Shown here: piece by piece, positions 17,543 through 27,718 of the stretch | Layout: every line of letters starts with the position of its first letter | Position numbering within the stretch: the stretch's first letter is position 1 | DNA from: Streptantibioticus rubrisoli | GTDB lineage: Bacteria; Actinomycetota; Actinomycetes; Streptomycetales; Streptomycetaceae | Direction: 5' to 3' | DNA length: 64,000 nt | Assembly (NCBI RefSeq): GCF_024436055.1 | Contig: NZ_JANFNH010000007.1 | Location: 1-64,000, forward strand | Program-made: the position numbers and the translations under genes | The notes under the pieces: generated by a model | Told to the model about the DNA's origin: nothing | What the model saw: the letters and a program-made list of their open reading frames with translations, nothing else | The model's database searches: none

Positions 17543-18367
17543 TCAAGTGTCTACCGCGCCAACCGGCTGAGCAGGGACGATGCCGCCGTGATCCCCAGCG
17601 CCGCCGCGATCGCCAGCACACCGAAGTCCATCCCCAGATGCGCGGGCGTCCCGATGAGCAGCCCGCGCAACGCGTCGACCTCGTAGCTCAGCGGGTTGAT
17701 CCCGCTGACCGCCCGCAACCACCCGGGCATCACGGACACCGGGTACAGCGCGTTGGAGCCGAAGAACAGCGGCATCGTGATCGCCTGGCCAATGCCCATC
17801 AATCGGTCGCGGGTGAGCACGATGCCCGCGATCGTCATCGACAGGCAGGAGAAGAACGCCGAGCCGAGCAGGACCACCGCGGCCACCCCGAGCAGCCGCA
17901 GCGGGTTCCAGGTCAGCGCCACGCCGAGCAGTGCGGCGATCACCACCACGACGACCGCCTGGATCAGGGACTTCACCCCGGCCGCGAAGGCCTTCCCGGT
18001 CACCAGCGCGGCCCGTGGGGTGGGTGTGACCAGCAGTTTGATGAGGATCCCGGAGTCCCGCTCCCAGATGATCATGATGCCGTAGAAGATCGCGATGAAC
18101 ATCGCGGACTGGGCGATGATCCCCGGCGCCAGATAGTCCAGATACGGAATGCCACCGGTGGGGATCGCCCGGATCCGGGTGAAGGTCTCACCGTAGATCA
18201 GCAGCCAGAGCGCGGGCTGCACGGCACGGGTGTACAGCTCGGTGCGGTCGTGCCGCAGCTTCTGCAGCTCGACCACGCACATGGCCAGGATGCGCGCGGG
18301 CACCACCCGCCAGCCGGTGCGCGCCCGCGGCGCCACGAGCAGCAGGTCGAGGTTCCGGTCGGCGGGG

Positions 18368-19203
<836 letters not shown>

Positions 19204-19204
<1 letters not shown>

Positions 19205-19653
19205 CAGCCAACCTCCTCGCGCAGGCCCTCGGCGAGCCTACGTAGCGCCGGAATCGCCGCGGTCAGCGCCGCCCGTTCCTCCTCGGAGAGCCGCTCCACC
19301 TGCCGCCGCACCAGCGCGGTACGGCGTGCCGCCCAGTCCCGTAGCCGCGCCTCGGCGTCCGGGGTGGGCAGCAGCCGGGTGGAGCGGCGGTCGGCCGGAT
19401 CGGTCTCCCGGCGCAACAGCCCTGCCTTCACCAGCTGGTTGACCAGGGTGGAGACCGAATTGCCCGCCAGATAGAGCTCGTTGGCCGCCGCCGAGACCCG
19501 TATCCCGGGGTCGGCGACCACCAGCCGGAGCAGTTCGACCTGCGCGCCGCGCAGCCGGGGGATGGGCATGTCGGCCCGCAGCCTGCGCCGGACCAGCCGT
19601 TGGATGCCGGTGAGGACCTCGCTCAGCGCGTCAGGAAGCTCCGCTACCGCCAT
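19204..19653 (-). CDS. MarR family regulator of the ABC exporter
   Basis: This 149-residue MarR protein shows the winged helix ISAAANELYLAGNSVSTLVNQLVKAGLLRRETDPADRRSTRL. It heads a three-gene operon with the exporter. The ATG at 19653 lies about 7 nt after a TAAAAT box, and no ribosome-binding site fits in between, so the mRNA is probably leaderless. A perfect palindrome lies within this promoter, consistent with autorepression relieved by the exporter's substrate. Confidence 0.88.
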
Positions 19654-19659
19654 ATCATG

Positions 19660-19688
19660 ATTTTAGCTCGCAATACGAGCTATCAACC
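19660..19688 (-). promoter_or_regulatory. MarR promoter with palindromic operator, leaderless start
   Basis: On the minus strand TTGATA and TAAAAT (19,665-19,660) flank GCTCGTATTGCGAGC. The palindrome TAGCTCG-caata-CGAGCTA (19,664-19,682) has perfect 7-bp arms and overlaps both promoter boxes. The expected transcription start is at the A of the ATG. Confidence 0.6.
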
Positions 19689-19713
19689 AGAGCGCGGCGT
19701 CCGCTCCCAGCCA

Positions 19714-20082
19714 CTACGCGTTCTCCCGCGCCCCCGCCAGCCCCGCGCGCACGATCCGCGCCCGGAACGCCACTGAGACTGCCACCGCGATCACCCCCAC
19801 CACCCCGGCCAGCAGCACCGCGGCATGCCCGGCCAGGGTGCACACCAGCACCGCCACCGACGCGGCGGGCAGCACCGACTGGTGCCACAGACCGCGCTTG
19901 TCGAACCGGGTGTGCAGCAGCCAGACGGTGAACAGGTACACCGCCGACGGCACGGTGACCGCCGCGGAGGCGGCCGCCGTCGCGATGTGCGCGACCCCCA
20001 CCGCCTGTTCCACCGCCACCTCAATGCCCGCGCCGATCGCGGCGGCCGAGGCGAAGACGATGTAGTGGCCGTAACCCCACAC
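19714..20082 (-). pseudogene. C-terminal remnant of an LtrA-like membrane protein
   Basis: The 122 residues begin WGYGHYIVFASAAAIGAGIEVAVE and contain three to four membrane segments. This resembles only the C-terminal third of low-temperature-requirement A (LtrA) family proteins, which are about 370-400 residues long. In-frame sequence just upstream still reads HSWSWQAFV, continuing the family pattern, but farther up the similarity moves to another frame and is lost. I infer a decayed copy rather than a functional small gene. The family assignment is moderate. Confidence 0.5.
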
Positions 20083-20285
20083 GAACGCCTGCCAACTCCA
20101 GCTGTGTGGACGCGCGGTGTGCCTCGCCCCGGTCCCGGGCGGTCATCCGGCGGACCGGCATACCGGCCGTCTCCCCGCTCAACGCCGTGGTTCCCGTTCG
20201 GCCGTCCGGTCATCAGTCGTCATGGCTGACACTCTCGGCCAACGCGCCGTGGGCGCACCACAACGGCACGCCGACGGCACGCGCC

Positions 20286-21482
20286 TCAGGCGAGGCCGCG
20301 CAGCATCAACCGCCAGTACAGGAAGGGCAGTCCGTACCGCTTGAGGTACCACATGTCGCGCCGTTCACGGGTGGTGTCGATCAGCGGGATGGACGGTGTG
20401 TGCCGCATCGTGTAGTCGAACTCGGCGAGCAGCATCCGGTCCTGGGCGGTGGTGATCGGGCAGGAGGCGTAGCCGTCGTAGCGTGCCGTGGGCTCGCGTC
20501 CGGCCATCGTCGCCAGAAGGTTGCGCACCACGACCGGCGCCTGCTTGCGGACCGCCGCGCCGGTCTTGGAGTTGGGGGTGGAGCCCGCGTCGCCCAGCGC
20601 GAAGACGTCCGGGTGGCGTTCGTGGCGCAGGGTGTACTTGTCGACCTGGACGTACCCCGCCGGGTTGTCGGGGTCGGCGAGCGGACCGTCCTTGATCCAG
20701 TCGGGGGCGGACTGCGGGGGCACGGTGTGCAGCAGGTCGTAGCCGATCGACTCGCGCGATCCGTCGGCGTTGTCGACGATCACGGCCTTGCGGGAGTCGC
20801 CGTCCACCTCGGTCAGCTCGCTGTTGAGCCGGACCTCGATGCCGTAGCGGGCGGCCACCCTGGCCAGTTCCTCGGAGAACGCGGGCAGTGCGAACATCGC
20901 CGGGGTGGGCAGCACCAGCACCACCCGGATGTCCTTCAGCACACCCTGGCGCCGCCAGTGGTCGGCGGCCAGGTACGCGATCTTCTGCGGTGCGCCGCCG
21001 CACTTGATCGGTCCGGACGGCATGGTGAACACCGCGGTGCCCCTGCGCAGGCCCCGTATCAACTCCCAGGTCTTCGACGCCAGTTCCGGCAGGTAGTTGG
21101 AGGACGCGTACGGGGTGCGTACGGCCTCGGCCATGCCCGGAACCCGGTGCCAGTCGAGTTGGATGCCGGGGCAGACGACGAGCCGGTCGTACTCGAGGCG
21201 GGCGCCGTCGGCCGTGGTGACCAGGTGGGCGGCCGGGTCGACGGTCGTGGCGCGGTCCTTGATCCAGCGGGTGCCGCGCGGCATCACGGACGCCTCGCGG
21301 CGGGCGCTCTCGCCCAGTGTCGCCCGGCCGCCGCCGACCAGTGTCCACAGCGGCTGGTAGTAGTGCGTCTGACTCGGTTCGAGCACCGTGACACCGGGGG
21401 CGTTGGCGCGGCGCAGCCGGGCGGCGACGGTGATTCCGGCGGTGCCACCGCCGATGACGAGGATCTTGGAGTGCTGCGTCAT
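20286..21482 (-). CDS. sulfide:quinone oxidoreductase (SQR-like flavoprotein)
   Basis: This 398-residue FAD protein has the N-terminal dinucleotide motif ILVIGGGTAGITVAARL, VFTMPSGPIKCGGAPQKIAY with one redox cysteine, a second FAD-binding segment (VFALGDAGSTPNSKTGAAVRKQAPVV) and a C-terminal cysteine in YASCPITT. These are features of the SQR family, which oxidises sulfide to persulfide and passes electrons to the quinone pool at the membrane. It sits 13 bp downstream of the persulfide dioxygenase-rhodanese gene in the same direction. Together they would oxidise H2S to sulfite and thiosulfate. Confidence 0.9.
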   Translation of the reverse strand: MTQHSKILVIGGGTAGITVAARLRRANAPGVTVLEPSQTHYYQPLWTLVGGGRATLGESARREASVMPRGTRWIKDRATTVDPAAHLVTTADGARLEYDRLVVCPGIQLDWHRVPGMAEAVRTPYASSNYLPELASKTWELIRGLRRGTAVFTMPSGPIKCGGAPQKIAYLAADHWRRQGVLKDIRVVLVLPTPAMFALPAFSEELARVAARYGIEVRLNSELTEVDGDSRKAVIVDNADGSRESIGYDLLHTVPPQSAPDWIKDGPLADPDNPAGYVQVDKYTLRHERHPDVFALGDAGSTPNSKTGAAVRKQAPVVVRNLLATMAGREPTARYDGYASCPITTAQDRMLLAEFDYTMRHTPSIPLIDTTRERRDMWYLKRYGLPFLYWRLMLRGLA

Positions 21483-21495
21483 GTGCGTCCCTCCC

Positions 21496-22818
21496 TCAGC
21501 CCCGCGTGGTCATCGCGGTGCCGAAGTCGTCGTCGATGAGCACCACTTGGTGTCCGGCCCGGGCCAGCAGCGAGGCCGCGACGCTGGCCCGGAAGCCGCT
21601 GGCGCAGTGCACCCACAGCGTCCGCCGGGACGGCAGTTCGTCGAGCCGGTCCAGCAGTTGGTGCAGCGGAATGTGTCGCGAGCCGGGCAGCGCGCCGCTG
21701 GCCCGCTCGTCGTCACGGCGTACGTCGAGCAGCAGCCCGTCCCCGATTCCGGCGAGGTCGGCGAAGCCCACCCGCGGGTAGTGGCACTCGCCGGGCACCG
21801 GGCCGACCGCCGCCCCGGCCGGGCGGTCGATGCCGATGCGGGCCAACTGCCGCTGGGCGTCGGCCACCTGCTCGGCGGTCTCGCCGACCAGGGTGACCGG
21901 CTCGCCCCACGGCAGCAGCCAGCCCAGGTACGTGGCGAACTGGCGGCCGAGTTCGATGCCGACCGTCCCGGCCAGGTGCCCGGCCGCGTAGGCGGTGCGG
22001 TCGCGCAGGTCGACGACCCATGCCCCGGCGGCGATCCGGGACTTCAGCTCGGCCGCGTCCACCGGCCGCGGCGGCGTGAGGTCCGCGGCCGCCGGGCCCT
22101 GGCGGTTGAGCGGTGCCATGTGCGCGTAGTAGGCCGGGTAGGCGGTGAGGCGGGCGATCAACCGGGCGGTGAAGGCGTCCTCGTCCGGCTCGGTGAGCGC
22201 GTCGTTGCGGGTGCGCTCCTCACCGATCGTGGCCGTCGCGGTGACCGTGGCGGGTCCTGAGGAACAGAAGCTGCCGAAGCCATGGGTGGGGAACACCGCG
22301 GCCTCGTCCGGGAGTTCGGCTGCCAGCCGCCGGGCCGAGCGGTACTGGGTCCGGGTCAGCTCCTCGGTGCGGTCGGGGTCCACCAGGTCGGTGCGGCCCA
22401 CCGTGCCGTAGAGCAGCGAACCACCGGTGAAGACCGCGGGCGGCCCGTCGCCGTCGGAGATCACGTACGAAAGATGGCCGTCGGTGTGCCCCGGGGTCGC
22501 CACCACCTCGACGGACAGGCAACCCACCGCGAGACGGTCCCCGTCCTCCACCGGATACCGGTCGAAGGAGACCTGCTCGGCGGCGGACACCACGTACGGC
22601 ACGCCGCTGCGCCGGGCGAGCTCGTACCCACCGGTGACGTAGTCGTTGTGGATGTGCGTCTCCACCACCAGTCCGCAGCTCAGCCCGGCGCTGTTCAGCG
22701 CCGCCTCGACCCGGTCCAGGTCGCGCTGCGGATCGACGACCACCGCCACCCGGCCGTCATGCGCGATGTAGCTGCGGTTGCCCAGTTCCGTGGTGTCGAT
22801 GACCTGGACCTCGACCAT
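21496..22818 (-). CDS. persulfide dioxygenase-rhodanese fusion (MBL fold)
   Basis: This 440-residue protein has an N-terminal metallo-beta-lactamase domain of the ETHE1/persulfide dioxygenase type (THIHNDYVTGG; ATPGHTDGH) and two rhodanese-like domains. The first rhodanese domain (VVDLRDRTAYAAGHLAG) lacks a catalytic cysteine; the second has WVHCASGFRAS with the active cysteine. It would convert glutathione- or mycothiol-type persulfide to sulfite and exchange sulfane sulfur. ATG at 22818 follows AAAGGGGTGGG. It is divergent from a GntR regulator, with a shared palindromic operator between them, and precedes SQR in an operon. Confidence 0.92.
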   Translation of the reverse strand: MVEVQVIDTTELGNRSYIAHDGRVAVVVDPQRDLDRVEAALNSAGLSCGLVVETHIHNDYVTGGYELARRSGVPYVVSAAEQVSFDRYPVEDGDRLAVGCLSVEVVATPGHTDGHLSYVISDGDGPPAVFTGGSLLYGTVGRTDLVDPDRTEELTRTQYRSARRLAAELPDEAAVFPTHGFGSFCSSGPATVTATATIGEERTRNDALTEPDEDAFTARLIARLTAYPAYYAHMAPLNRQGPAAADLTPPRPVDAAELKSRIAAGAWVVDLRDRTAYAAGHLAGTVGIELGRQFATYLGWLLPWGEPVTLVGETAEQVADAQRQLARIGIDRPAGAAVGPVPGECHYPRVGFADLAGIGDGLLLDVRRDDERASGALPGSRHIPLHQLLDRLDELPSRRTLWVHCASGFRASVAASLLARAGHQVVLIDDDFGTAMTTRG

Positions 22819-22844
22819 CAGCCCACCCCTTTCGCTAATGCACG

Positions 22845-22858
22845 AATGTACGTACATT
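22845..22858. promoter_or_regulatory. palindromic GntR-type operator in divergent promoter
   Basis: AATGTACGTACATT is a perfect 14-bp palindrome. An outer CTAATG (22,835-22,840) and CATTAG (22,855-22,860) also pair. It lies between the persulfide dioxygenase and GntR genes and overlaps a TACATT -10 box for the GntR gene, consistent with autoregulation and shared control. Confidence 0.65.
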
Positions 22859-22864
22859 AGGTCC

Positions 22865-23653
22865 GTGCGATCAATTGGAGCAACCAAGCCGGACCGATCC
22901 AGTCCGCTCCCCCTGTGGGCCCAGGTCCGCGACGATCTGCGGGCGCGGCTGGAGTCCGGCGCTTTCGGCTCCGCCTTCCCCGGCGAGCTGGCGCTAGTCG
23001 AGGAGTACGGGGTCAGCCGCCACACGGTGCGCGAGGCGCTGCGCCAACTGCGCGCCGAGGGACTGGTGATCGCCGAGCGCGGCCGTCCGCCGCGACTGGC
23101 CGTACCGGCGGAGATAGAGCAGCCGCTGGGCGCGCTCTACAGCCTGTTCCGCTCGGTGGAGGCGGCGGGCCAGGTGCAGCGCAGTGTGGTGCGGGTGCTG
23201 GACATCCGTGCCGACGGGGTCTTCGCCGCCCGGCTGGGTCTGGAGGAGTCCGCGCCGCTGCTCCACCTTGAGCGGCTGCGACTGGCCGACGACGAGCCGC
23301 TGGCCGTCGACCGGGTGTGGCTGCCAGCCGAGCTGGCCGCGCCGCTGCTGGAGGCGGACTTCACGCACACCTCGCTCTACGACGAGTTGGCGGCCCGCAC
23401 CGGCGTACGGCTGACCGGTGGCCGCGAGGTGCTGCGCGCGGTGGTGCCCACTGCCGCCGAGCGCCGACTGCTCGGCATCGACGAGGGCGTCGCCGCGTTC
23501 GCCGTGGACCGGCTCGGCTGCGCGGGCGACCGCCCCGTGGAGTGGCGCTACACGCTGGTGCGCGGTGACCGCTTCACGGCCCGCGCCGAGTTCTCGGCGA
23601 AGGGGTACCGGCTGGATCTGGCGGGGGCGGAAGCCTTCGCCCTGACCAAGTGA
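22865..23653 (+). CDS. GntR family regulator (UTRA effector domain)
   Basis: This 262-residue regulator has an N-terminal GntR winged helix (AFPGELALVEEYGVSRHTVREALRQLRAEGLV) and a C-terminal UTRA/HutC-type ligand domain. GTG at 22865 lies about 7 nt after a TACATT box, so the message may be leaderless. The first downstream gene overlaps its stop codon, placing the regulator at the head of a rhodanese-TauE operon. Its likely role is sensing a sulfur species and controlling both divergent operons. Confidence 0.88.
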   Translation: MRSIGATKPDRSSPLPLWAQVRDDLRARLESGAFGSAFPGELALVEEYGVSRHTVREALRQLRAEGLVIAERGRPPRLAVPAEIEQPLGALYSLFRSVEAAGQVQRSVVRVLDIRADGVFAARLGLEESAPLLHLERLRLADDEPLAVDRVWLPAELAAPLLEADFTHTSLYDELAARTGVRLTGGREVLRAVVPTAAERRLLGIDEGVAAFAVDRLGCAGDRPVEWRYTLVRGDRFTARAEFSAKGYRLDLAGAEAFALTK

Positions 23654-24006
23654 CCTGGGGGGTCGCGGTGTTGGACGCACTGCGCGAGGTGGATCCGCTG
23701 GAGGCGCGGGGGCTGGTCGGCTCCGGCGCGGCGGTGCTGCTGGATGTACGGGAGGACGACGAGTGGGCGGCCGGGCACGCTCCTGAGGCGGTGCATCTCG
23801 CACTGTCCGCGGCGGACTTCACGTGGCTGACGGGTGATCAGCTACTGGTGGTGGTATGCCGGTCGGGCCGCAGGTCCGCGTCGGCGGTCGAACGGCTGCG
23901 GGCGGCGGGCCGGACGGCGTGCAACCTGCGGGGCGGGATGCAGGCGTGGGCGCGGGCGGGGCTGCCGGTGACGTGTACCGGCGGGCGGCCCGGAACCGTC
24001 ATATGA
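23650..24006 (+). CDS. single-domain rhodanese sulfurtransferase
   Basis: This 118-residue rhodanese has the strand LLDVREDDEWAAGHAPEAVHL and active loop VVCRSGRRSASA with the catalytic cysteine near residue 80. GTG at 23650 overlaps the GntR stop (GTGA), and its own stop overlaps the TauE ATG. It probably moves sulfane sulfur between persulfides and acceptors in the cytoplasm, completing the sulfide oxidation set. Confidence 0.9.
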   Translation: MTWGVAVLDALREVDPLEARGLVGSGAAVLLDVREDDEWAAGHAPEAVHLALSAADFTWLTGDQLLVVVCRSGRRSASAVERLRAAGRTACNLRGGMQAWARAGLPVTCTGGRPGTVI

Positions 24007-24743
24007 CCCTGCTGGGACTGGTCCTCGGTGGCCTGATCGGCCTGTGTCTGGGGGCACTTGGCGGTGGCGGCTCGATACTGACGGTTCCGGTACTGGTCTA
24101 CGCGCTGGGGCAGAGCCCTCGGTCGGCCACCACGGGGGGCCTGGTGGTGGTCGGGGTGACCGCGCTGTGCGGGGCGTGGAGCCATGCCCGCGCGGGCAAC
24201 GTGCGTTGGGGGGCGGGGCTTTCGTTCGGCGCGGCGGGCGTCGCGGCCTCGTACGCGGGTACGGCGCTGAACCGGTCGGTGGATCCAACGGTGTTGATGC
24301 TGTGTTTCGCCGCGCTGATGGCGGTCTCGGCGACAGCCATGTTCCGGTGCTCTGCCGTACGAGCTGCGCCGGGGCGCGGGCGGGTGCTGCGCATCGTCGC
24401 CTCCGGCCTGGGAGTTGGGTTCCTCACCGGGTTCCTGGGCGTGGGCGGCGGCTTTGTGATCGTTCCGGCGCTGGTGGGGGCGCTGGGGTACGAGATGCCG
24501 GTGGCGGTGGGGACCTCACTGCTGGTCATCGCGGTCAACTCGGCGGTCTCGCTGGCCGCTCGGGCGGGCGGGGAGACGTTCCACTGGGAGGTTGTCGCGC
24601 CCTTGACGGCTGCCGCCGTCGTCGGCTCACTGCTCGGCCGCCGGGTGTCGGCCCGGGTCCCGTCCACCACGCTGCGCCGCGCGTTCGCCACCTTGACGGT
24701 GGCGGTGGCGGGGTACCTCGTCGTGCGGGTCGCGGCGGGCTGA
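24003..24743 (+). CDS. TauE/SafE family sulfite/anion exporter
   Basis: This 246-residue membrane protein has about eight hydrophobic segments and the repeated Gly-rich motifs LGALGGGGSILTVPVLVYALG and TGFLGVGGGFVIVPALV that define TauE/SafE. Its ATG overlaps the rhodanese stop by 4 nt. Sulfite made by the persulfide dioxygenase is the likely cargo, by context. Confidence 0.9.
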   Translation: MTLLGLVLGGLIGLCLGALGGGGSILTVPVLVYALGQSPRSATTGGLVVVGVTALCGAWSHARAGNVRWGAGLSFGAAGVAASYAGTALNRSVDPTVLMLCFAALMAVSATAMFRCSAVRAAPGRGRVLRIVASGLGVGFLTGFLGVGGGFVIVPALVGALGYEMPVAVGTSLLVIAVNSAVSLAARAGGETFHWEVVAPLTAAAVVGSLLGRRVSARVPSTTLRRAFATLTVAVAGYLVVRVAAG

Positions 24744-24770
24744 GGACTTGCCGGTCGCGGTGCTTTCGGC

Positions 24771-25892
24771 TTACAACCGCCCCTCCGCCAGGAACCGTTC
24801 CAGCCGTGCCGTGTACGGCGTGACGTCGATGCCTTGGGCGGCAAGCCACTCCGGCGAGTAGTACTTGTCGAGGTACCGCTCCCCCGGATCACACAGCAGC
24901 GTCACCACGCTGCCCCGCTCGCCGCGCGCCCGCATCTCCGCGATGATGCGGAACGCCGCCCAGGTACCGGTGCCGGTGGAGGCGCCGGTCTTGCGGCCCA
25001 GCAGCCGCTCCAGCAGGTGGATGGTGGCGATCGCCGCCGCGTCCGGCACCCGCATCATGCGGTCCACCGCGCCGGGGATGAAGCTGGGCTCGACGCGCTG
25101 GCGGCCGATGCCCTCGATGCGGGAGCCGTGGTCGGTGGTGACCGACGGGTCACCGGTGCGCCAGCCGTCGAAGAACGCGGAGTTCTCCGGGTCGGCCACG
25201 CACACGCCGGTGTCCCGCTGGGTGTAGTGGACATAGCGGGCGATGGTCGCGGAGGTGCCGCCGGTGCCCGCGGTGGCGACGATCCAGGACGGCTCCGGAT
25301 GCCGCTCAGCCGCCAGCTGCCGGAAGATCGACTCGGCGATGTTGTTGTTGCCCCGCCAGTCGGTGGCCCGTTCCGCGTAGGTGAATTGGTCCATGTAGTG
25401 GCCGCCGGTCTGAGCGGCGAGCCGGGCGGCGGCCTCGTAGACCTCGCACGGGTTGTCCACCAGATGGCAGGTACCGCCCTGGAACTCGATCAGCTCGATC
25501 TTGGCCCGACTGGTGCTCGCGGCCATCACCGCTATGAACGGCACCCCGATCAGCTTGGCGAAGTACGCCTCGGAGACCGCGGTGGAACCGCTGGACGCCT
25601 CGATCACCGGGCGCCCCGGGCGGATCCAGCCGTTGCAGAGCCCGTACAGGAACAGCGAACGGGCCAGCCGGTGCTTGAGGCTGCCGGTGGGATGAGTGGA
25701 CTCGTCCTTCAGATACAGGTCGACGCCCCACTCCACCGGCAGCGGAACGGAGAGCAGATGGGTGTCGGCGGAGCGGTTGGCGTCGGCCTGGACCTTGCCG
25801 ACGGCCTCCCTCAGCCAGGCCCGGTAGGCCGGGTCGTGTCGGTTCACGTCCAGCTCGATGGACTCGGACGGTGCGGTCATGGCGTCGGTCAT
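24771..25892 (-). CDS. cds1: PLP-dependent L-cysteine desulfhydrase (Cds1-like)
   Basis: This 373-residue fold-type II PLP enzyme matches the Cds1 protein of Mycobacterium tuberculosis (Rv3684) along its length as I recall it: [13 protein letters not shown]-like opening, [23 protein letters not shown] with the PLP lysine, [31 protein letters not shown] and a GTGGTSATI phosphate loop. Cds1 degrades cysteine to H2S, pyruvate and ammonia. Its location next to sulfide-oxidising genes fits a produce-and-detoxify unit, though it is convergent with TauE and so independently transcribed. ATG at 25892 has only a weak AGGGC upstream. Confidence 0.88.
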   Translation of the reverse strand: MTDAMTAPSESIELDVNRHDPAYRAWLREAVGKVQADANRSADTHLLSVPLPVEWGVDLYLKDESTHPTGSLKHRLARSLFLYGLCNGWIRPGRPVIEASSGSTAVSEAYFAKLIGVPFIAVMAASTSRAKIELIEFQGGTCHLVDNPCEVYEAAARLAAQTGGHYMDQFTYAERATDWRGNNNIAESIFRQLAAERHPEPSWIVATAGTGGTSATIARYVHYTQRDTGVCVADPENSAFFDGWRTGDPSVTTDHGSRIEGIGRQRVEPSFIPGAVDRMMRVPDAAAIATIHLLERLLGRKTGASTGTGTWAAFRIIAEMRARGERGSVVTLLCDPGERYLDKYYSPEWLAAQGIDVTPYTARLERFLAEGRL

Positions 25893-25963
25893 GTGCCCTG
25901 TATAACCGCACCGCCCTCTCAAACCGTCACTTGGGGTGACTATGCGCTCCGCTGTGAGTGGGG

Positions 25964-26033
25964 CGACGTGCCGCCGATCGTCCGTGGCGCCGTTGTGGCT
26001 GGTCGCGCAGTTCCCCGCGCCCCTTCAGGGCGC
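25964..26033 (+). repeat. dispersed 3'-end repeat family 1, copy B (short form)
   Basis: It shares gtgccgccgatcg...ggctggtcgcgc and ccgcgccccttcagg with the other copies but lacks their inner cacgcggcggagccgcaca hairpin. It lies about 50 bp downstream of the M1 peptidase stop, antisense to the + strand as written, so sense to that gene. Confidence 0.8.
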
Positions 26034-26081
26034 TACTGAACCGCAGCGGACATCGCCCGACCTGCTCAGCCGGTCCGGCTT

Positions 26082-27590
26082 TCACCGCGCGTACGCGGCG
26101 TGGATGCGCGCCCACGACCTCGGTTGCCCGGTCACCATCAGCGCCCGTACCCAGGCCCTGGCTGCCGTGGCCGCCGCCGGGCGCTGCGGGGTGAACAGCC
26201 AGGTCTGGAACAGCTGGGCCAGCGGCTTGCCGGAGATCCGCTCCGCCAGGCTCTGGAACTGCGCGAAGTCACCGTTGCCGTACGCGTGTTCACGGGGCCA
26301 CGCCTTGAGGATCTGGAAGAACGCCTGGTCGCCGACGGTGTTGCGGAGCGCCTGGATGGCGGCGGCGCCCCGGTCGTAGACCGCGTCGTCGAACTGGTGG
26401 TCAGCGCCGGGGTCGCCAGGCTTGACCGTCCAGAACGGGTCGTTCGCCGGGTGCTGGGCGTAGACGTAGTCGGCGAGCTGCTGGGTGGTGCCCTCGCCCT
26501 GGTACTCCGACCACAGCCACTGGGCGTAGCTGGCGAAGCCCTCGTTCAGCCAGATGTCCTGCCAGCGCTCCAGCGAGACGTCGTCGCCGAACCACTGGTG
26601 GGCGAGTTCGTGGACGATGACCGAGGCGTTGGAGCCGCTGGCGAACTGCGCCGGGCTGTAGAACGGCCGGGTCTGGGTCTCCAGCGCGTAGTGGGTCTTG
26701 ACGTTGGGCACATAGCCGCCCAGCGCGTCGAACGGGTACGTGCCGAAGTACCTGCTCTCCCAGTCGATGATCTCCGCCGACCGCTCCACGCTGGCCCGCG
26801 CCGCCGCCGCGTTGGCGCCGAGGTCCTTGCTGTAGGCGTTGACGACCGGGATGCCGTCCTTGGTCTTGCCGGTGGTGATGTCGAACTTGCCGATGGCCAT
26901 GGTGGCGAGGTAGGTGGCCTGCGGCTTGTCCTCCCGCCAGCTGTAGCGGGTGCCGGTGGCGGTGTCGCGCTGGCCGGTGAGCACGCCGTTGCTGATCACC
27001 TGCAGGCCCTTGGGGACCTCGACCGACACGTCGTAGGTGGCCTTGTCCGACGGATGGTCGTTGCTGGGGAACCACCACCACGCGGCTTCCGGCTCGTCCG
27101 CCGCGACCGCGCCGTCCGGCGTGCGCAGCCAGGCGTTGATGCCGTTCACCGTGACCTTGGACGGCACGCCGGAGTAGCGCACCACGACGGTGGCGTCACT
27201 GCCCTTGGCCAGTGGCGCGGCGGGGGTGATCTGGAGCTTGTGGGCGCCGGGGTTCTCGGTGAACGCGGCCTGCTGCCCGTTGACCCACACGCCGCTGACG
27301 TCGAGTGAGAAGTCCAGGTCGAAGCGGGACAGGTCCTGGGTGGCGGACGCCAGGATGGTGGCGGTGCCCTGGAGCTGGTCGGTCTTGGGCTGGTACCTCA
27401 ACCGCAGGTCGTAGTGGGAGACGTGGTATCCGCTGTTGCCGTACGTGGGGTAGTACGGGTCGCCCGCGGTGGGCGCGCCCGGGGTCGGGGTGGCGGCCGC
27501 CGCCGGGACGGCCAGCAGCAGCGCGAGGGCGGATGCGGCGGCTGTCGCGGTCGAGGCGATGGTTCTTCTGCGCGTGTTGTCACGCAGCAC
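26082..27590 (-). CDS. secreted M1 family zinc aminopeptidase
   Basis: This 502-residue protein has a signal peptide (ending near VPAAAA), a beta-rich N-terminal domain and a gluzincin catalytic domain with HELAHQWFG and the downstream NEGFASY glutamate (HExxH-18-E). It would remove N-terminal residues from peptides outside the cell. GTG at 27590 is preceded by GGAGG. The length fits the short secreted M1 clade, without the large C-terminal HEAT region of PepN. It stands alone on the minus strand. Confidence 0.92.
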   Translation of the reverse strand: MLRDNTRRRTIASTATAAASALALLLAVPAAAATPTPGAPTAGDPYYPTYGNSGYHVSHYDLRLRYQPKTDQLQGTATILASATQDLSRFDLDFSLDVSGVWVNGQQAAFTENPGAHKLQITPAAPLAKGSDATVVVRYSGVPSKVTVNGINAWLRTPDGAVAADEPEAAWWWFPSNDHPSDKATYDVSVEVPKGLQVISNGVLTGQRDTATGTRYSWREDKPQATYLATMAIGKFDITTGKTKDGIPVVNAYSKDLGANAAAARASVERSAEIIDWESRYFGTYPFDALGGYVPNVKTHYALETQTRPFYSPAQFASGSNASVIVHELAHQWFGDDVSLERWQDIWLNEGFASYAQWLWSEYQGEGTTQQLADYVYAQHPANDPFWTVKPGDPGADHQFDDAVYDRGAAAIQALRNTVGDQAFFQILKAWPREHAYGNGDFAQFQSLAERISGKPLAQLFQTWLFTPQRPAAATAARAWVRALMVTGQPRSWARIHAAYAR

Positions 27591-27718
27591 TGGTCCTCCA
27601 ACTGGTCGGGGAGAAGGAACAGTTGGCAGGCTATGCAGAAGCTGTGAGCGGCGGCCAGCGAACCGGCCGCTGACGACACAGAAGGTTCATGTGGCGCAAC
27701 ACAATCACGCCAATCGGC

